64,000 nucleotides of DNA from Nocardioides rubriscoriae (GTDB lineage: Bacteria; Actinomycetota; Actinomycetes; Propionibacteriales; Nocardioidaceae). The stretch is taken from NCBI RefSeq assembly GCF_008087085.1, contig NZ_VIYJ01000008.1:248001-312000 (forward strand), read 5' to 3'. Of the stretch, positions 33,845-43,000 are shown one piece after another. Under the pieces are notes generated by a model. The model saw nothing but the letters and a program-made list of their open reading frames with translations. It had not been told where the DNA came from and did no database searches. Within the stretch, counting starts at the first letter, position 1, and each line of letters opens with the position of its first letter. Both the position numbers and the translations under genes were made by a program.

Positions 33845-34300
33845 CTACCGTGCCGGCCGGCGCCGCGGCGGCCGGTTGCTGAGCTTCTGCGGAGGCGGCG
33901 GCAGCTCGCGGCCCAGCCGCCGGCGGGCATCCTCGGCCGCAGCGATCACGGCTTCCTGGGCGAACGCGGAGCGGGCGAGCATCCGGCCGAGCTCCTGACG
34001 GTCGGCCACGAGCGCGTCTTCGACCGCCTCGATGGTCGCGGCCGGCAGGTCGTGCTTCTTGTTGAAGCTCTTGCGGGTCACGCTGACCAGGGCGGGATGC
34101 TTCTCGCTCGCGGCCGCGAGTTCGGCCCGCTGCTGTGGTGAGCGCCGGGTGTGCAGCTCGAGCGCCTGGGCGAGCCAGCCGACGAACGAGCCGGGCGAGT
34201 CGACATCGGTGTCCAGGTCGGCGATGTAGGCCGATCGCGCGAGGTCCCACACGCCGGGCTTCCAGTAGATCCCGACCGGGGTCGTGGTCTGGCTCGTCAC
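33845..34300 (-). CDS. Hypothetical protein, 151 aa
   Basis: This basic protein begins GIYWKPGVWDLARSAYIADLD and has a helical middle (GWLAQALELHTRRSPQQRAEL), ending in a Pro/Arg-rich tail. The N terminus resembles short DNA-binding proteins encoded near parB or relaxase genes on actinobacterial plasmids, possibly of ribbon-helix-helix type, but I cannot confirm this. The GTG at 34300 follows GGGGAG. It is divergent from the ParB-like gene. Confidence 0.55.
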   Translation of the reverse strand: MTSQTTTPVGIYWKPGVWDLARSAYIADLDTDVDSPGSFVGWLAQALELHTRRSPQQRAELAAASEKHPALVSVTRKSFNKKHDLPAATIEAVEDALVADRQELGRMLARSAFAQEAVIAAAEDARRRLGRELPPPPQKLSNRPPRRRPAR

Positions 34301-34610
34301 CTGATCACTCCCCTGGTCTCACCCGCCGGCGTCGAGCCGCAGCGGCTAACACCAATGCCGCTGCATTCCCGGTCGGGGCCCTGCGCCGCCGTTCCCACCC
34401 TCGCTCGATTCCTTTCGTTCCAGCCAGCTACGAGGTGCAGCTGCGCCGCGCCGCCGCATCAGAGTCCGCGCCCAGTGAGGCCGGGTTTTCCCCACCCTCA
34501 CCGGATGCCCACCTTTCCACAGGTCCGCCCTGTGCGCCGGTAGGCGTCGGCCCCCGCTAGGAGACTTGCTTCTGTCAGTTCTTTCTATTCTACTCACGGA
34601 GGACAGCCGC
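34301..34610. other. Intergenic region before the ParB-like gene, with a degenerate element
   Basis: This 310-bp gap between divergent genes holds no gene I can support. At 34532-34565 a degenerate copy of the 34-bp element (GTGCGCC and CTAGGAGAC at the correct spacing) precedes the ParB-like start by 45 bp. A T/C-rich stretch and a GGAGG ribosome site follow. Two DnaA-box-like but imperfect sequences (around 34483-34522) are present. Confidence 0.45.
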
Positions 34611-36161
34611 ATGACCGACACCATCCAGGCCACCGCCGACACCGCCGCCGAGGCCACCGACGCCGTCCAGACCGAGGAGTTCCTGTACCTCGACCCCGCC
34701 GACATCATCATCGGCACCAACGTCCGGGCCGACCTGCGACCCGACCACATGGAGTTCCGCAAGTCGATCAAGGAGCGCGGCGTTCTGGAGGCCGTCACGG
34801 TCTACCGCAACGAGGACGGCCAGTACGTCCTGCTGCGCGGCCAGCGCCGCACCGTGACCGCCGCCGAGGTCGGCACCCCCACCGGCCTGATCCCGGCCCG
34901 CGTCGTGCCCCAGCCCGCCGACGCCGACCGGATCGGCGACCAGATGGTCGAGAACATCCACCGCGCCGGGATGCGCGAGGCCGAGATCGTCGCGGGCGTG
35001 GAGCAGCTGGCCCTGCTCGGCGTGAGCGCCGCGCAGATCGCCAAGCGCACCAGCATCGACCGCCCCACCGTGAACGCCGCCCTGGCAGTCACCAAGGCCG
35101 ACCAGACCCGCAACCGGCTCGACTCCGGAGACCTGACGTTGGAGGAGGCCGCGATCTTCGCCGAGTTCGAGCACGACCCCGAGGCCGTGCAGCGCCTCGA
35201 GAACACCAAGCGGTGGGGGCACTCGCTCGCCCACGAGTCCCAGCGGCTGCGCGACGAGGCAGCCGAGCGAGAGGCCGACGACGCCGAGGTCGAGCGACTG
35301 CGCGCCGAGGGCCTGCCGGTGCTGAGCGCCGAGGAGGTCGCGGAGGCCGACGAGGTGCTGCGCATCCAGCGGCTGGTCACCGAGGACGGCGAGCCGCTGC
35401 CCGAGGAGGAGTGGCCCAGCGTTCCCGGCGCTCGCGTCCAGGTCGTCAAGGAGTGGGTCTACCCCGAGGACGCGTACGACGAGGAGAGCGAGGACAGCAC
35501 GGACGAGGAGGAGGACGACTACGAGCCCGCCGAGCCCTACCAGCAGTACATGCCGGTGTGGGTCGTCACCGACCTCGCCGCCTCCGGCCTGCGTCGTCGC
35601 GGCGGCGGGTCCGGCAGCACCACTACCGACAGCGGGTACGAGACCGAGAGCGAGGAGGAGGCCGAGGCCCGCCGTGATGAGCGCCGCCGCGTGATCGCCA
35701 ACAACAAGGCCTGGGCGAGCGCCGAGACCGTGCGCCGGGAGTGGCTGACCGGGTTCGTGGCCCGCAAGACGGCCCCGAAGGGTGCCGAGGCGCTGATCTG
35801 CGAGGCCGTCGTCACCGGCCACCACTCACTGAGCAAGGCCATGGACCACCGGCACCCGATGCTCTTCACCCTGCTCGGGATCGACGTCCCGACCGGCTAC
35901 TACGGCGCGGGCCACGACGAGTGCCACAAGATCGCGACCAAGGCGAGCACGCCGAAGGCCGCGACCATGACCACGCTCGCCGCCGTCGTCGCCGCGTGGG
36001 AGGCCACGACCGGCAAGCACTCCTGGCGCAACCCGACCTCGTGGGACGCCCGCGTGCTCGGCGCGCTCGTGGAGTGGGGGTACCAGCCCAGCGAGGTCGA
36101 GCGGATCCTGCTCGGCGAAGAGCCGCAGTCGAGCATCGAGGCCAGCGACAGCGCCGCCTGA
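34611..36161 (+). CDS. ParB/Spo0J family-like protein, 516 aa
   Basis: The N-terminal domain is ParB-like: LDPADIIIGTNVR at 28-39, GQRR at 77-80 (the GxxR CTP-binding motif) and ENIHR at 114-118, followed by a helix-turn-helix (GVSAAQIAKRTSIDRPTVN). A long acidic, low-complexity stretch lies at about 270-320, and the C-terminal 150 residues form a separate helical domain. No ParA directly accompanies it, so it may act as a regulator rather than in segregation. The ATG has GGAGG upstream. It is followed at once by a long hairpin. Confidence 0.8.
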   Translation: MTDTIQATADTAAEATDAVQTEEFLYLDPADIIIGTNVRADLRPDHMEFRKSIKERGVLEAVTVYRNEDGQYVLLRGQRRTVTAAEVGTPTGLIPARVVPQPADADRIGDQMVENIHRAGMREAEIVAGVEQLALLGVSAAQIAKRTSIDRPTVNAALAVTKADQTRNRLDSGDLTLEEAAIFAEFEHDPEAVQRLENTKRWGHSLAHESQRLRDEAAEREADDAEVERLRAEGLPVLSAEEVAEADEVLRIQRLVTEDGEPLPEEEWPSVPGARVQVVKEWVYPEDAYDEESEDSTDEEEDDYEPAEPYQQYMPVWVVTDLAASGLRRRGGGSGSTTTDSGYETESEEEAEARRDERRRVIANNKAWASAETVRREWLTGFVARKTAPKGAEALICEAVVTGHHSLSKAMDHRHPMLFTLLGIDVPTGYYGAGHDECHKIATKASTPKAATMTTLAAVVAAWEATTGKHSWRNPTSWDARVLGALVEWGYQPSEVERILLGEEPQSSIEASDSAA

Positions 36162-36180
36162 TCGGCTCCCCCTCCCCTAC

Positions 36181-36216
36181 CTGAGGGCGGTTCTTCCTGT
36201 GAAGAACCGTCCTCAG
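36181..36216. promoter_or_regulatory. Long inverted repeat after the ParB-like gene (hairpin or ParB site)
   Basis: Two 16-bp arms (36181-36196 and 36201-36216) match at 15 of 16 positions around CTGT. It begins 19 bp after the parB stop. It has no T-tract, so it may be an actinobacterial terminator, a hairpin in the DUF932 leader or a palindromic ParB-binding site. Confidence 0.55.
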
Positions 36217-36276
36217 TGGAATAGAAACCATAGAATGGTCTCAGTTCGTTTGATTCCGACACGGGAGGACCCCGAC

Positions 36277-37281
36277 ATGGCCCACGAGATCGAGACCCAC
36301 GGCATGCAGGCAGCAGCCGTCTTCGCCCGCAGGGACGCATGGCACCGCCTGGGTACCACCGTCCGCGACCGCGCGTTCACCGCCGAGGAGGCCATGAGGC
36401 TCGGCCACCTGGGCGGCTGGGACGTCCGCAAGTTGCCGCTCACAACCGCCGAGGTCAGCGAGGGCGGCGTCACCGCGATCGAGGTCCCCGGCTTCGCCAC
36501 GGTGCGCACAAACCCGTTCACCGGAGCACCCGAAGCGCTCGGCGTCGTCGGCGGCGGCTACACCCCGCTGCAGAACGAGGACCACGCCGAGTTCCTCAAC
36601 CTGCTGGCCGACGAGTCGGGCGCGATCTTCGACACCGCCGGGTCGCTGCGCGGCGGTCGGCAGGTGTTCATCACCATGCAACTGCCGGACTCGCTCACGG
36701 TCGGCGGCACCGACCGCGTCGACCTCAACATCGCCGCGCTCAACAGCCACGACGGGTCCAGCGCGTTCCGCATCCTCGTCACCCCGGTCCGTGTCGTGTG
36801 CGCGAACACCCAGAGCGCGGCCCTGCGCAACCACGAGTCGTCGTTCTCGATCCGGCACACCCGCAACGCCAAGGCCGCCGTGCAGGCCGCCCGCGACGCG
36901 CTCGAGCTGACGTTCACCTACGTCGACGCGTTCCAGGTTGAGGCCGAGCGGCTGATCCAGGAGACCATGACCGACGCCGCGTTCGACGCCCTGATCGACG
37001 CCACGTTCGGCAAGGCCGAGGCGAACGCCACTAAGCGAGTCCGCGAGACCGAGAGCCGCCGCCGCTCCCGGCTGCACTGGCTGTTCGCCGAGGCCGACAC
37101 CCAGACCGGCATCCGCGACACCGCGTGGGCCGGCTACCAGGCCGTGGCGGAGTACGTCGACCACTACGCCCCGGTCCGCACCAAGGGCGACGAGCACACC
37201 GCCCGCGCCACGCGGGTGCTCACCAGCGACGACCCCGACCGGATCAAGCGCCGCGCCTGGACCGCGCTCGCCCCGGCCTGA
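36277..37281 (+). CDS. DUF932 (phage/plasmid-like TIGR03299) protein
   Basis: This 334-aa protein matches the DUF932/TIGR03299 family: WHRLGT near the start, EALGVVGGGYTPLQNEDHAEFLN, GGRQVFITMQLPD, LNIAALNSHDGSSAFRILVTPVRVVCANT and SFSIRHTRNAKAAVQAARDAL. The family is common on phages, plasmids and ICEs and has no known function. The ATG follows CGGGAGG. The gene is flanked by hairpins, so it is probably transcribed as its own unit, with a ParB-like gene just before it as often seen for this family. Confidence 0.85.
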   Translation: MAHEIETHGMQAAAVFARRDAWHRLGTTVRDRAFTAEEAMRLGHLGGWDVRKLPLTTAEVSEGGVTAIEVPGFATVRTNPFTGAPEALGVVGGGYTPLQNEDHAEFLNLLADESGAIFDTAGSLRGGRQVFITMQLPDSLTVGGTDRVDLNIAALNSHDGSSAFRILVTPVRVVCANTQSAALRNHESSFSIRHTRNAKAAVQAARDALELTFTYVDAFQVEAERLIQETMTDAAFDALIDATFGKAEANATKRVRETESRRRSRLHWLFAEADTQTGIRDTAWAGYQAVAEYVDHYAPVRTKGDEHTARATRVLTSDDPDRIKRRAWTALAPA

Positions 37282-37298
37282 TCGTCCCGCTAGTTCCT

Positions 37299-37338
37299 CC
37301 GGTGGCGGGCTGAGACCCCGAGTCCGGCCCGCCACCGG
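37299..37338. terminator. Hairpin after DUF932 gene
   Basis: Perfect 12-bp arms CCGGTGGCGGGC and GCCCGCCACCGG face each other across 16 bp, starting 18 bp after the stop. No T-tract follows, as is usual in actinobacteria. Confidence 0.6.
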
Positions 37339-37357
37339 CCCAACCGAAGGAGGAGCC

Positions 37358-37651
37358 ATGACCGACACGACCACCCACGCCAGCGCCGCACCGACGCCCG
37401 ACAGCACGCCTGTGGAGTGGCACGCCGTGGACGCCGACGACCGCTGGCCGGGTCAATGGAGCGCGCACACCGCCAGCGTCCATGCGCACGGGCGCATCTA
37501 CCTGATCCGGATCACGCCCGGTGACCACGCGACCTACCTCGCGCCGGGGTTCTACGCCGACATCGACGGCGGCTATGGGCAGCGCTGGGGGATGCGCACC
37601 GGCACGCTCGACGAGGCCAAGAGCCGCGCAGTCGAGGACGTTCTGCGATGA
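37358..37651 (+). CDS. Small hypothetical protein, 97 aa
   Basis: This protein has a mixed alpha/beta core with aromatic residues (PVEWHAVDADDRWPGQWSAH, then GRIYLIRIT and APGFYADIDGGYGQRWG). The ATG follows GGAGGAG. The stop overlaps the next gene by four bases. It heads a coupled chain of five small genes reaching 38744. The function is unknown. Confidence 0.6.
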   Translation: MTDTTTHASAAPTPDSTPVEWHAVDADDRWPGQWSAHTASVHAHGRIYLIRITPGDHATYLAPGFYADIDGGYGQRWGMRTGTLDEAKSRAVEDVLR

Positions 37652-37863
37652 GCCAGCCGACCAGCGCCGCCAAGGACCGGCACACCCTCAGCGAGACGGC
37701 CTGCGACCTGGTTGTCATCGAGCACCGGCTGCGCGACGTACGCCGCTGGACCCCCGAGACCGCCCGCGCCCACCTGGACGCGGCCTTGTCCAGCGTCGCC
37801 ACGGCGCTGGACGCCCTGCACGCCGAGCACACCCACCGCACCACCGAACAGGAGCAGTCATGA
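37648..37863 (+). CDS. Small hypothetical helical protein, 71 aa
   Basis: This is a helical, charged protein (CDLVVIEHRLRDVRRW and ARAHLDAALSSVATALDAL). Start and stop both overlap neighbours by four bases (ATGA), showing coupled translation. Nothing identifies a function. Confidence 0.6.
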   Translation: MSQPTSAAKDRHTLSETACDLVVIEHRLRDVRRWTPETARAHLDAALSSVATALDALHAEHTHRTTEQEQS

Positions 37864-38158
37864 CGAACCACGACGCAGCTTCAACCACGACGGTGATCAG
37901 CGAGCGCGACCAGCGCCGCATCCGAGCCGCTATGTCCGCGATGCCCTACGCCGCCACCGAGCGGGTGCCCAAGCCGTGGGTCGCCATGGGCGATGCCGTC
38001 GACGCCGACGCCGTCGTGGCCTTCCTGGAGGGCCTCGCGAAAGTCCTGGGCGAGGTCGCGGCCGAGAGCGACACCGGCGCCGCCTGTTCTCCGTCGAGGC
38101 CGACGTGAAGGCGTTCCGCCGCCTCATCGGCACCGCGCCCACCGAGGTGACCCCGTGA
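37860..38158 (+). CDS. Small hypothetical protein with a probable 1-bp deletion
   Basis: The frame from the ATG at 37860 reads naturally to about 38076 (EVAAESDTG) and then ends early. One added C near 38076-38080 gives RRLFSVEADVKAFRRLIGTA and a TGA that overlaps the next GTG by four bases, restoring the pattern of all its neighbours. The repaired protein is 99 aa and of unknown function. Confidence 0.5.
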
Positions 38159-38397
38159 GCGCGCACATCGAGTGGCTAGCCGCTCGGGAGACCAGCGTCC
38201 AGGTCTTCACCCCCGGCGAGGACTGGGCGGGTGCCGGTGAGCATCGTCAGCCGGTCCTGACGCTGGCCGGTGACGACGTGGTGGCGATCCAGGGCAAGCC
38301 CGCCGAGTTGCGGGCGCTGGCCGCCCGGATCACCGCCGTGGCGACCGCCGCATCCGGGCGTCTCGACCTCGCCGCCCGGGAGGACCAACCCGCATGA
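38155..38397 (+). CDS. Small hypothetical protein, 80 aa
   Basis: This is a beta-rich protein with LTLAGDDVVAIQGKPAELRA in the middle, coupled to both neighbours by four-base overlaps. The GTG start is fixed by the overlap with the repaired stop. The function is unknown. Confidence 0.55.
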   Translation: MSAHIEWLAARETSVQVFTPGEDWAGAGEHRQPVLTLAGDDVVAIQGKPAELRALAARITAVATAASGRLDLAAREDQPA

Positions 38398-38744
38398 GCG
38401 ACGACCCCGCCCTGCGTGCTCTGGAGGCACTCGCAACGCCCGGCCCCTGGACACGGGACGGTGACAAGATCCGCGCCACCGCCGCCGACGCCCTGCTGCC
38501 CGACACCATCGTGGTGGCCTACTACACCGGGCACGACCACCGGCTCGGCCTCAAGACCACCGGCCATGCCGCTGACGTCGAGTTCATCGCCGCCGCCCGT
38601 GACGCGCTCCCCGAACGCCTCGACCGACTCGACCGCGTCCGCGATCTTCACGCCAAGTGGGGCGAGCAGTCGCCGGTTGATGCTGACGGCTACCTCGACC
38701 TGTGGGAGACGCTCGGTCGACTCCTCGACGGCGAGCCCGACTGA
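38394..38744 (+). CDS. Hypothetical protein, 116 aa
   Basis: The sequence (ALEALATPGPWTRDGDKI, then VVAYYTGHDH and HAADVEFIAAARDALPERLDRL) resembles phage- and plasmid-encoded proteins of unknown function that start with LATPGPW. It is the last gene of the coupled chain and is followed by a bidirectional hairpin. Confidence 0.65.
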   Translation: MSDDPALRALEALATPGPWTRDGDKIRATAADALLPDTIVVAYYTGHDHRLGLKTTGHAADVEFIAAARDALPERLDRLDRVRDLHAKWGEQSPVDADGYLDLWETLGRLLDGEPD

Positions 38745-38753
38745 CCCGGCAGC

Positions 38754-38796
38754 CAGAAGGCCACCCGTAGCGCTCTCCGCTGCGGGCGGCCTTCTG
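38754..38796. terminator. Bidirectional hairpin between convergent genes
   Basis: CAGAAGGCC and GGCCTTCTG form the outer arms, with a further imperfect CCGTAGCG/CGCTGCGG stem inside. It lies between the plus-strand chain and the convergent HNH gene and could stop transcription both ways. Confidence 0.75.
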
Positions 38797-38809
38797 CATC
38801 GGCACGCTC

Positions 38810-39337
38810 TCACCAGAGCGTCAGTTGCTCGCCCAGCAGTTCCTGGAGCCGCGCGAGGTCGTCGGCCACCAGCTGCGGGTCCTCACGCGCCAGGTCGCGC
38901 AGTTCCCGCGCACGCCGACGCGGTCCGCGCGGGTCGGCCAGCGGGCTGTAGGGGAGCCGTCGCTGCACCGACCACTCCCGGCGATTCTGCGCCGCGCTCG
39001 ACACCACGACGTGGTCCGGCGAGATCCGCTGACATAGCGGGTTGTGACAGCGGTGCCCGAGCAGCCGCGCCTCCGCGAGCGCCGGCGCGCCGTGCATCAC
39101 CGCGAACGCGAACCGGTGCGCGATGATCACCCGCCCCGGCGCGTACCAGAACCTGCCATGGCCACCACCGTCCGTGCGCTCGCGCTCAGACCGACCGGAC
39201 ACCGCGCCGGTCCACCACAAGCACTCACTGCCCGGAACCGTGGCGACCTTCGCCCGGTACCGCACGAGCACCCCCGGATCGCTGATCGCGGCCGCGACCG
39301 CCGTGAGGCCGGCGTCATCCAGCCGACGAACCGGCAC
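38810..39337 (-). CDS. Phage-type HNH endonuclease-like protein
   Basis: The central region fits the phage/homing HNH fold: CLWWTG, GHGRFW, VIIAHRFAFAVMHG, LLGHRCHNPLCQ, then DHVVVSSAAQNRR, giving the H...C.N..C...P.H...N order. The C-terminal part is helical and charged. The start is uncertain: GTGs at 39349 and 39337 are both in frame, the latter following GGGGGAG closely. It overlaps the end of the gene upstream. It may nick or cut DNA during transfer, or be a selfish homing enzyme. Confidence 0.65.
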   Translation of the reverse strand: MPVRRLDDAGLTAVAAAISDPGVLVRYRAKVATVPGSECLWWTGAVSGRSERERTDGGGHGRFWYAPGRVIIAHRFAFAVMHGAPALAEARLLGHRCHNPLCQRISPDHVVVSSAAQNRREWSVQRRLPYSPLADPRGPRRRARELRDLAREDPQLVADDLARLQELLGEQLTLW

Positions 39338-39698
39338 CCGCTCCCCCACTCCCAGCGGTCGCCAGCGCCGCGCCGTCGCCGCCCTGGTCGCCATCGTCGG
39401 CCTGGGGCTCGCTGGCGAGCCGCCGCAGCCGCGTCGCCTCGCGCACGGTCACGGTCTCGCCGCACCACTCGACGGCCTCGCCCAGCGACAGGCCCTCAGC
39501 CTCGGTCAACTCTCGCAGCGCATCACCGGCGCGCTTCTCGGTCTCGGCCACCGCCGCGTCGCGCTCACCGATCGCGACCATGACCTGCTCGGCTAAGTCG
39601 ATCACCCGGCGCTCTCGCTCTTCGCGCTCCTTGCGCCGCCTCTCGGCCATCTCCCGCGCCGTACGCCGCGCCTGCTGCTTGATCGTCTGCTGACTCAT
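39315..39698 (-). CDS. Basic coiled-coil protein divergent from the relaxase (possible relaxosome accessory)
   Basis: This 127-aa protein has a strongly basic N-terminal helix (QQARRTAREMAERRRKEREE), a central helical segment and a Gly/Ala-rich tail. The ATG at 39698 follows GAGTGAGGA. It is divergent from the relaxase and has its own 34-bp element copy. Small basic proteins in this place often bind the transfer origin, so a relaxosome role is plausible, but no family match is clear. Confidence 0.6.
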   Translation of the reverse strand: MSQQTIKQQARRTAREMAERRRKEREERERRVIDLAEQVMVAIGERDAAVAETEKRAGDALRELTEAEGLSLGEAVEWCGETVTVREATRLRRLASEPQADDGDQGGDGAALATAGSGGAGAGSSAG

Positions 39699-39732
39699 CC
39701 GGTCCTCACTCGTGTCGACATGGACTCTGACA

Positions 39733-39766
39733 GTCACCTACGACATTTCCCGGACCTCGAGCGATC
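39733..39766 (-). promoter_or_regulatory. 34-bp two-box element, copy 7
   Basis: GTGATCGCTC and CGTAGGTGAC occur in the standard spacing on the minus strand. It ends 34 bp before the ATG at 39698 and faces away from the relaxase copy. Confidence 0.75.
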
Positions 39767-39968
39767 ACTGAACCCCAAAAACCTTCAAACCGCTCCCCCA
39801 GCCGATCCAGCGCAGCCCGTCCAGCCACCTGATCCAAACCCGACGCCCCAGCCGTCACCGACGGCCCTCAGCGTCCCCCCAGATTTCCGCGAACTCCCAA
39901 GTGCCACACACCTCTTGCATTCTCGGTTCGCCGAATAGAAAGAACACAGCAAAAATCCGGCCGGAAGT
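39767..39968. other. Candidate origin of transfer (oriT) region
   Basis: This 202-bp stretch has no gene and lies between the divergent relaxase and accessory genes, the usual oriT position. It is less GC-rich than its surroundings near 39895-39960, and contains a small hairpin (GCCGTC, ACC, GACGGC at 39851-39865) and a TCGG/CCGA hairpin in an AT-richer stretch around 39923-39934. The nick site cannot be named from sequence alone. Confidence 0.45.
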
Positions 39969-40002
39969 GATCGCACAGCACGCCCGCGCGCACGTAGGTG
40001 AC
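39969..40002 (+). promoter_or_regulatory. 34-bp two-box element, copy 8 (relaxase)
   Basis: GTGATCGCAC and CGTAGGTGAC occur in the standard spacing. It ends only 7 bp before the relaxase ATG at 40010. If it is a promoter with TAGGTG as its minus-10 box, the relaxase mRNA would be leaderless or nearly so. Confidence 0.75.
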
Positions 40003-40009
40003 CGTGACG

Positions 40010-43000
40010 ATGAGCCTCCACAAGCTGACGGCGGGGTCGGGGTACGACTACCTGACCCGCCAGGTCGCAGCGATGGACGCCACGGACAAGGGCCACACCG
40101 GCCTCGCGAGCTACTACACCGAGAAGGGCGAGACACCCGGCGTGTGGGTCGGCTCCGGCATGGAGGGACTCGAAGGGCTCGACGCCGGCGACGTCGTCAC
40201 GGCTGACCACATGCAGAGCCTGTTCGGCTCCGGTCACCACCCGCTGGCCACCCAGCGGACCAAGGACCTAGACCTGCGCATCGGCCGCGACGGCGTCGAC
40301 CGGCCGACCGACGCGGACTACAAGACGGCCCGCCAGCTCGGCACGCCGTACAAGGTCTACGAGAACGACATCAGCCCGTTCCGGATCGAGGTCGCCAAGC
40401 GCATCGCGGCCCTCAACGAGGCCGCCGGCCTGCCGGGTGACTGGCCGGTCCCCGCGGCCGACCGGGCCAAGGTCCGCACCGAGGTCGGCACCGAGTTCTT
40501 CCGTACTGAGCACGGCCGCGAACCCGCCGACGCACGCGAGCTGGCCGCCGCGATCGCCAAGCACTCCCGACCGAAGACCAACGCGGTGGCCGGCTACGAC
40601 CTGACCTTCTCCCCGGTCAAGAGCGTCTCGGTGCTGTGGGCGATCTCCGACCCGAAGACCGCCGCGGTGATCGAGCGGGCCCACCAGGCGGCGATCAAGG
40701 ACGCGCTGGGCTTCATCGAGTCCAAGGCACTGTTCACCCGCCGGGGCACAAACGGCGTCCGCCAGGTCGACGTCCGCGGCCTGGTTGCCACGGCGTTCAC
40801 CCACCGCGACTCCCGCGCGGGAGACCCTGACTTGCATACGCACGTCGCCGTGGCTAACAAGGTCCAGACGCTCGACGGCAAGTGGCTGGCCATCGATGGC
40901 CGGCCACTGCACAAGGCGGTGGTCTCGGCCTCGGAGACCTACAACACCGCGCTCGAGCGGCACCTGGTCGACGCCCTCGGCGTGCGGTTTGAGGAGCGGC
41001 CGAACGAGGACGCCCGCAAGCGGCCGGTGCGCGAGATCGTCGGCGTCGACCCCGAGCTGAACCGCCGCTTCTCTAAGCGCCGCGCCAGCGTCGAGGACCG
41101 CCGCAAGGTCCTCGCGGCCGCGTTCCAGGCCACCCACGGCCGCCCGCCGACGCCGGTGGAGACCATCCAGCTGTCCCAGCAGGCGACGCTGGAGACCCGC
41201 GAGGCCAAGCACGAGCCGCGCTCGCTGGCCGAGCAGCGCGAGACCTGGAGCCGTGAGGCCATCGAGGTGCTGGGTACCCCTCAGCGGGTCAAGCAGATGG
41301 TCCACGGCGCACTGAACCCGAAAGGCGCAGCGCGGTCGCTGGCCGACTCGGCCTGGTTCGCCAAGACCTCCGACCGGATCGTGGCGACGATGGAGGGCGG
41401 TCGCAGCACCTGGCAGTTCTGGCACGTCTACGCCGAGGCCCAGCGGCAGGTCCGGGGCGCCAACGTGCCCACCAACCAGGTCTCCCGGGTCGTCGACCTG
41501 CTCGTCAGCGAGGTCCTCGACGGCCGCTCGGTGAGCATGGCTCGACCCTGGGACGCCATCAGCGAGCCGGTCGAGCTGCGGCGCGCGGACGGGGCCTCGG
41601 TCTATACCCAGAGCGGCGCCGAGCTGTTCACCTCGGGCAAGGTCCTGGCCGCCGAGCAGCGCCTGGTCGAGGTCGCCGGCCGGCACGACGGGTACGCCGT
41701 CACGACCGACTCGGTCGACCTGGCGCTGCTCGAGTCGACCGCCAACGGCATCACCCTCAACGCCGGACAGGCCACGCTGGTCCGCGAGATGGCCACCTCC
41801 GGTGCCCGGCTGCAGCTGGCGATCGCGCCCGCCGGATCCGGCAAGACCACCGCGATGCGAGCCTTGGCCAGCGCCTGGGCTGATGGCGGCGGCACCATCA
41901 TCGGCCTGGCTCCCTCAGCGGCGGCCGCGGACGCCCTGCACTCCCAAATCGACGCCCAGACCGACACCCTTGCCAAGCTGACCCACTCGCTCGAGCAGGC
42001 CCGCGAGTCCGGCGCCGCGATGCCCGCCTGGGTCGCCGGCATCGACTCCTCCACCCTCGTGGTCATCGACGAGGCCGGGATGGCCGACACCCTCTCGCTG
42101 GACGCGGCGGTCTCCTACATCCTCGAGCGCGGCGGCAGCGTCCGACTGATCGGCGACGACCAGCAGCTCTCCGCGATCGGCGCCGGCGGCGTGCTGCGCG
42201 ACATCCGCGCCACCCACGGGGCACTGCAACTGACCGAGCTCGTCCGGTTCAAGGACCCCGCCGAGGGCGCCGCCTCGCTCGCGCTGCGCGAGGGCAAGCC
42301 CGAGTCTCTCGGCTTTTACCTCGACCGCGACCGCGTCCACGTAGGCGACCTGGGCACCATGACCGAGGACGTCTTCGCGGCCTGGCAGGCCGACCGTGCC
42401 GCCGGCCTGGACTCGATCATGCTCGCCCCCACCCGCGACCTGGTCAGCGAGCTGAACCAGCAGGCCCGCGCCCACCGGCTCGAAGGAATCGACCCGGCCG
42501 ACGTTGCCGCCAGCGGGCCGGTCCGCCGGCTCGCCGACGGCAACGAGGCCTCAATCGGCGAACTGATCATCACCCGCGAGAACGACCGTCGCCTGCGTAC
42601 TTCGGCCACCGACTGGGTCAAGAACGGCGACCGCTGGAACGTGCTGGAGATCCACGACGGCGGCGACCTGACCGTCCAGCACACCCAGCACGGCCGCACC
42701 GTGCGGCTGCCCGCTGACTACGTCGCCCGATCCTCCGAGCTCGGCTACGCGTGCACCGTGCACACCTCCCAGGGCGTCACCGCCGACACGATGCACGGCC
42801 TGGCCACCGGCAGCGAGTCGCGCCAGCAGCTCTACACGATGATGACCCGCGGCGCGCACGCGAACCACGTCTACCTCGAGGTCGTCGGCGACGGCGACCC
42901 GCACTCGGTGATCCACCCGACGCTGGTCCGGCCGCTCACGCCGACCGACATCCTCGAGTCGATGCTGGCGCGCGACGACACGCAGCGGTCCGCGACCAGC

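Noticed and set aside
34301..34326. GTGATCAGGTGAC around the start of the gene at 33845-34300 as another control element
   Set aside because: The GATC and GGTGAC parts touch each other and the 20-bp spacing is absent, so it is not a copy.
42320..42352. CGTAGGCGAC inside the relaxase coding sequence
   Set aside because: No GATCGC box lies at the required distance, and it is in the middle of a gene.
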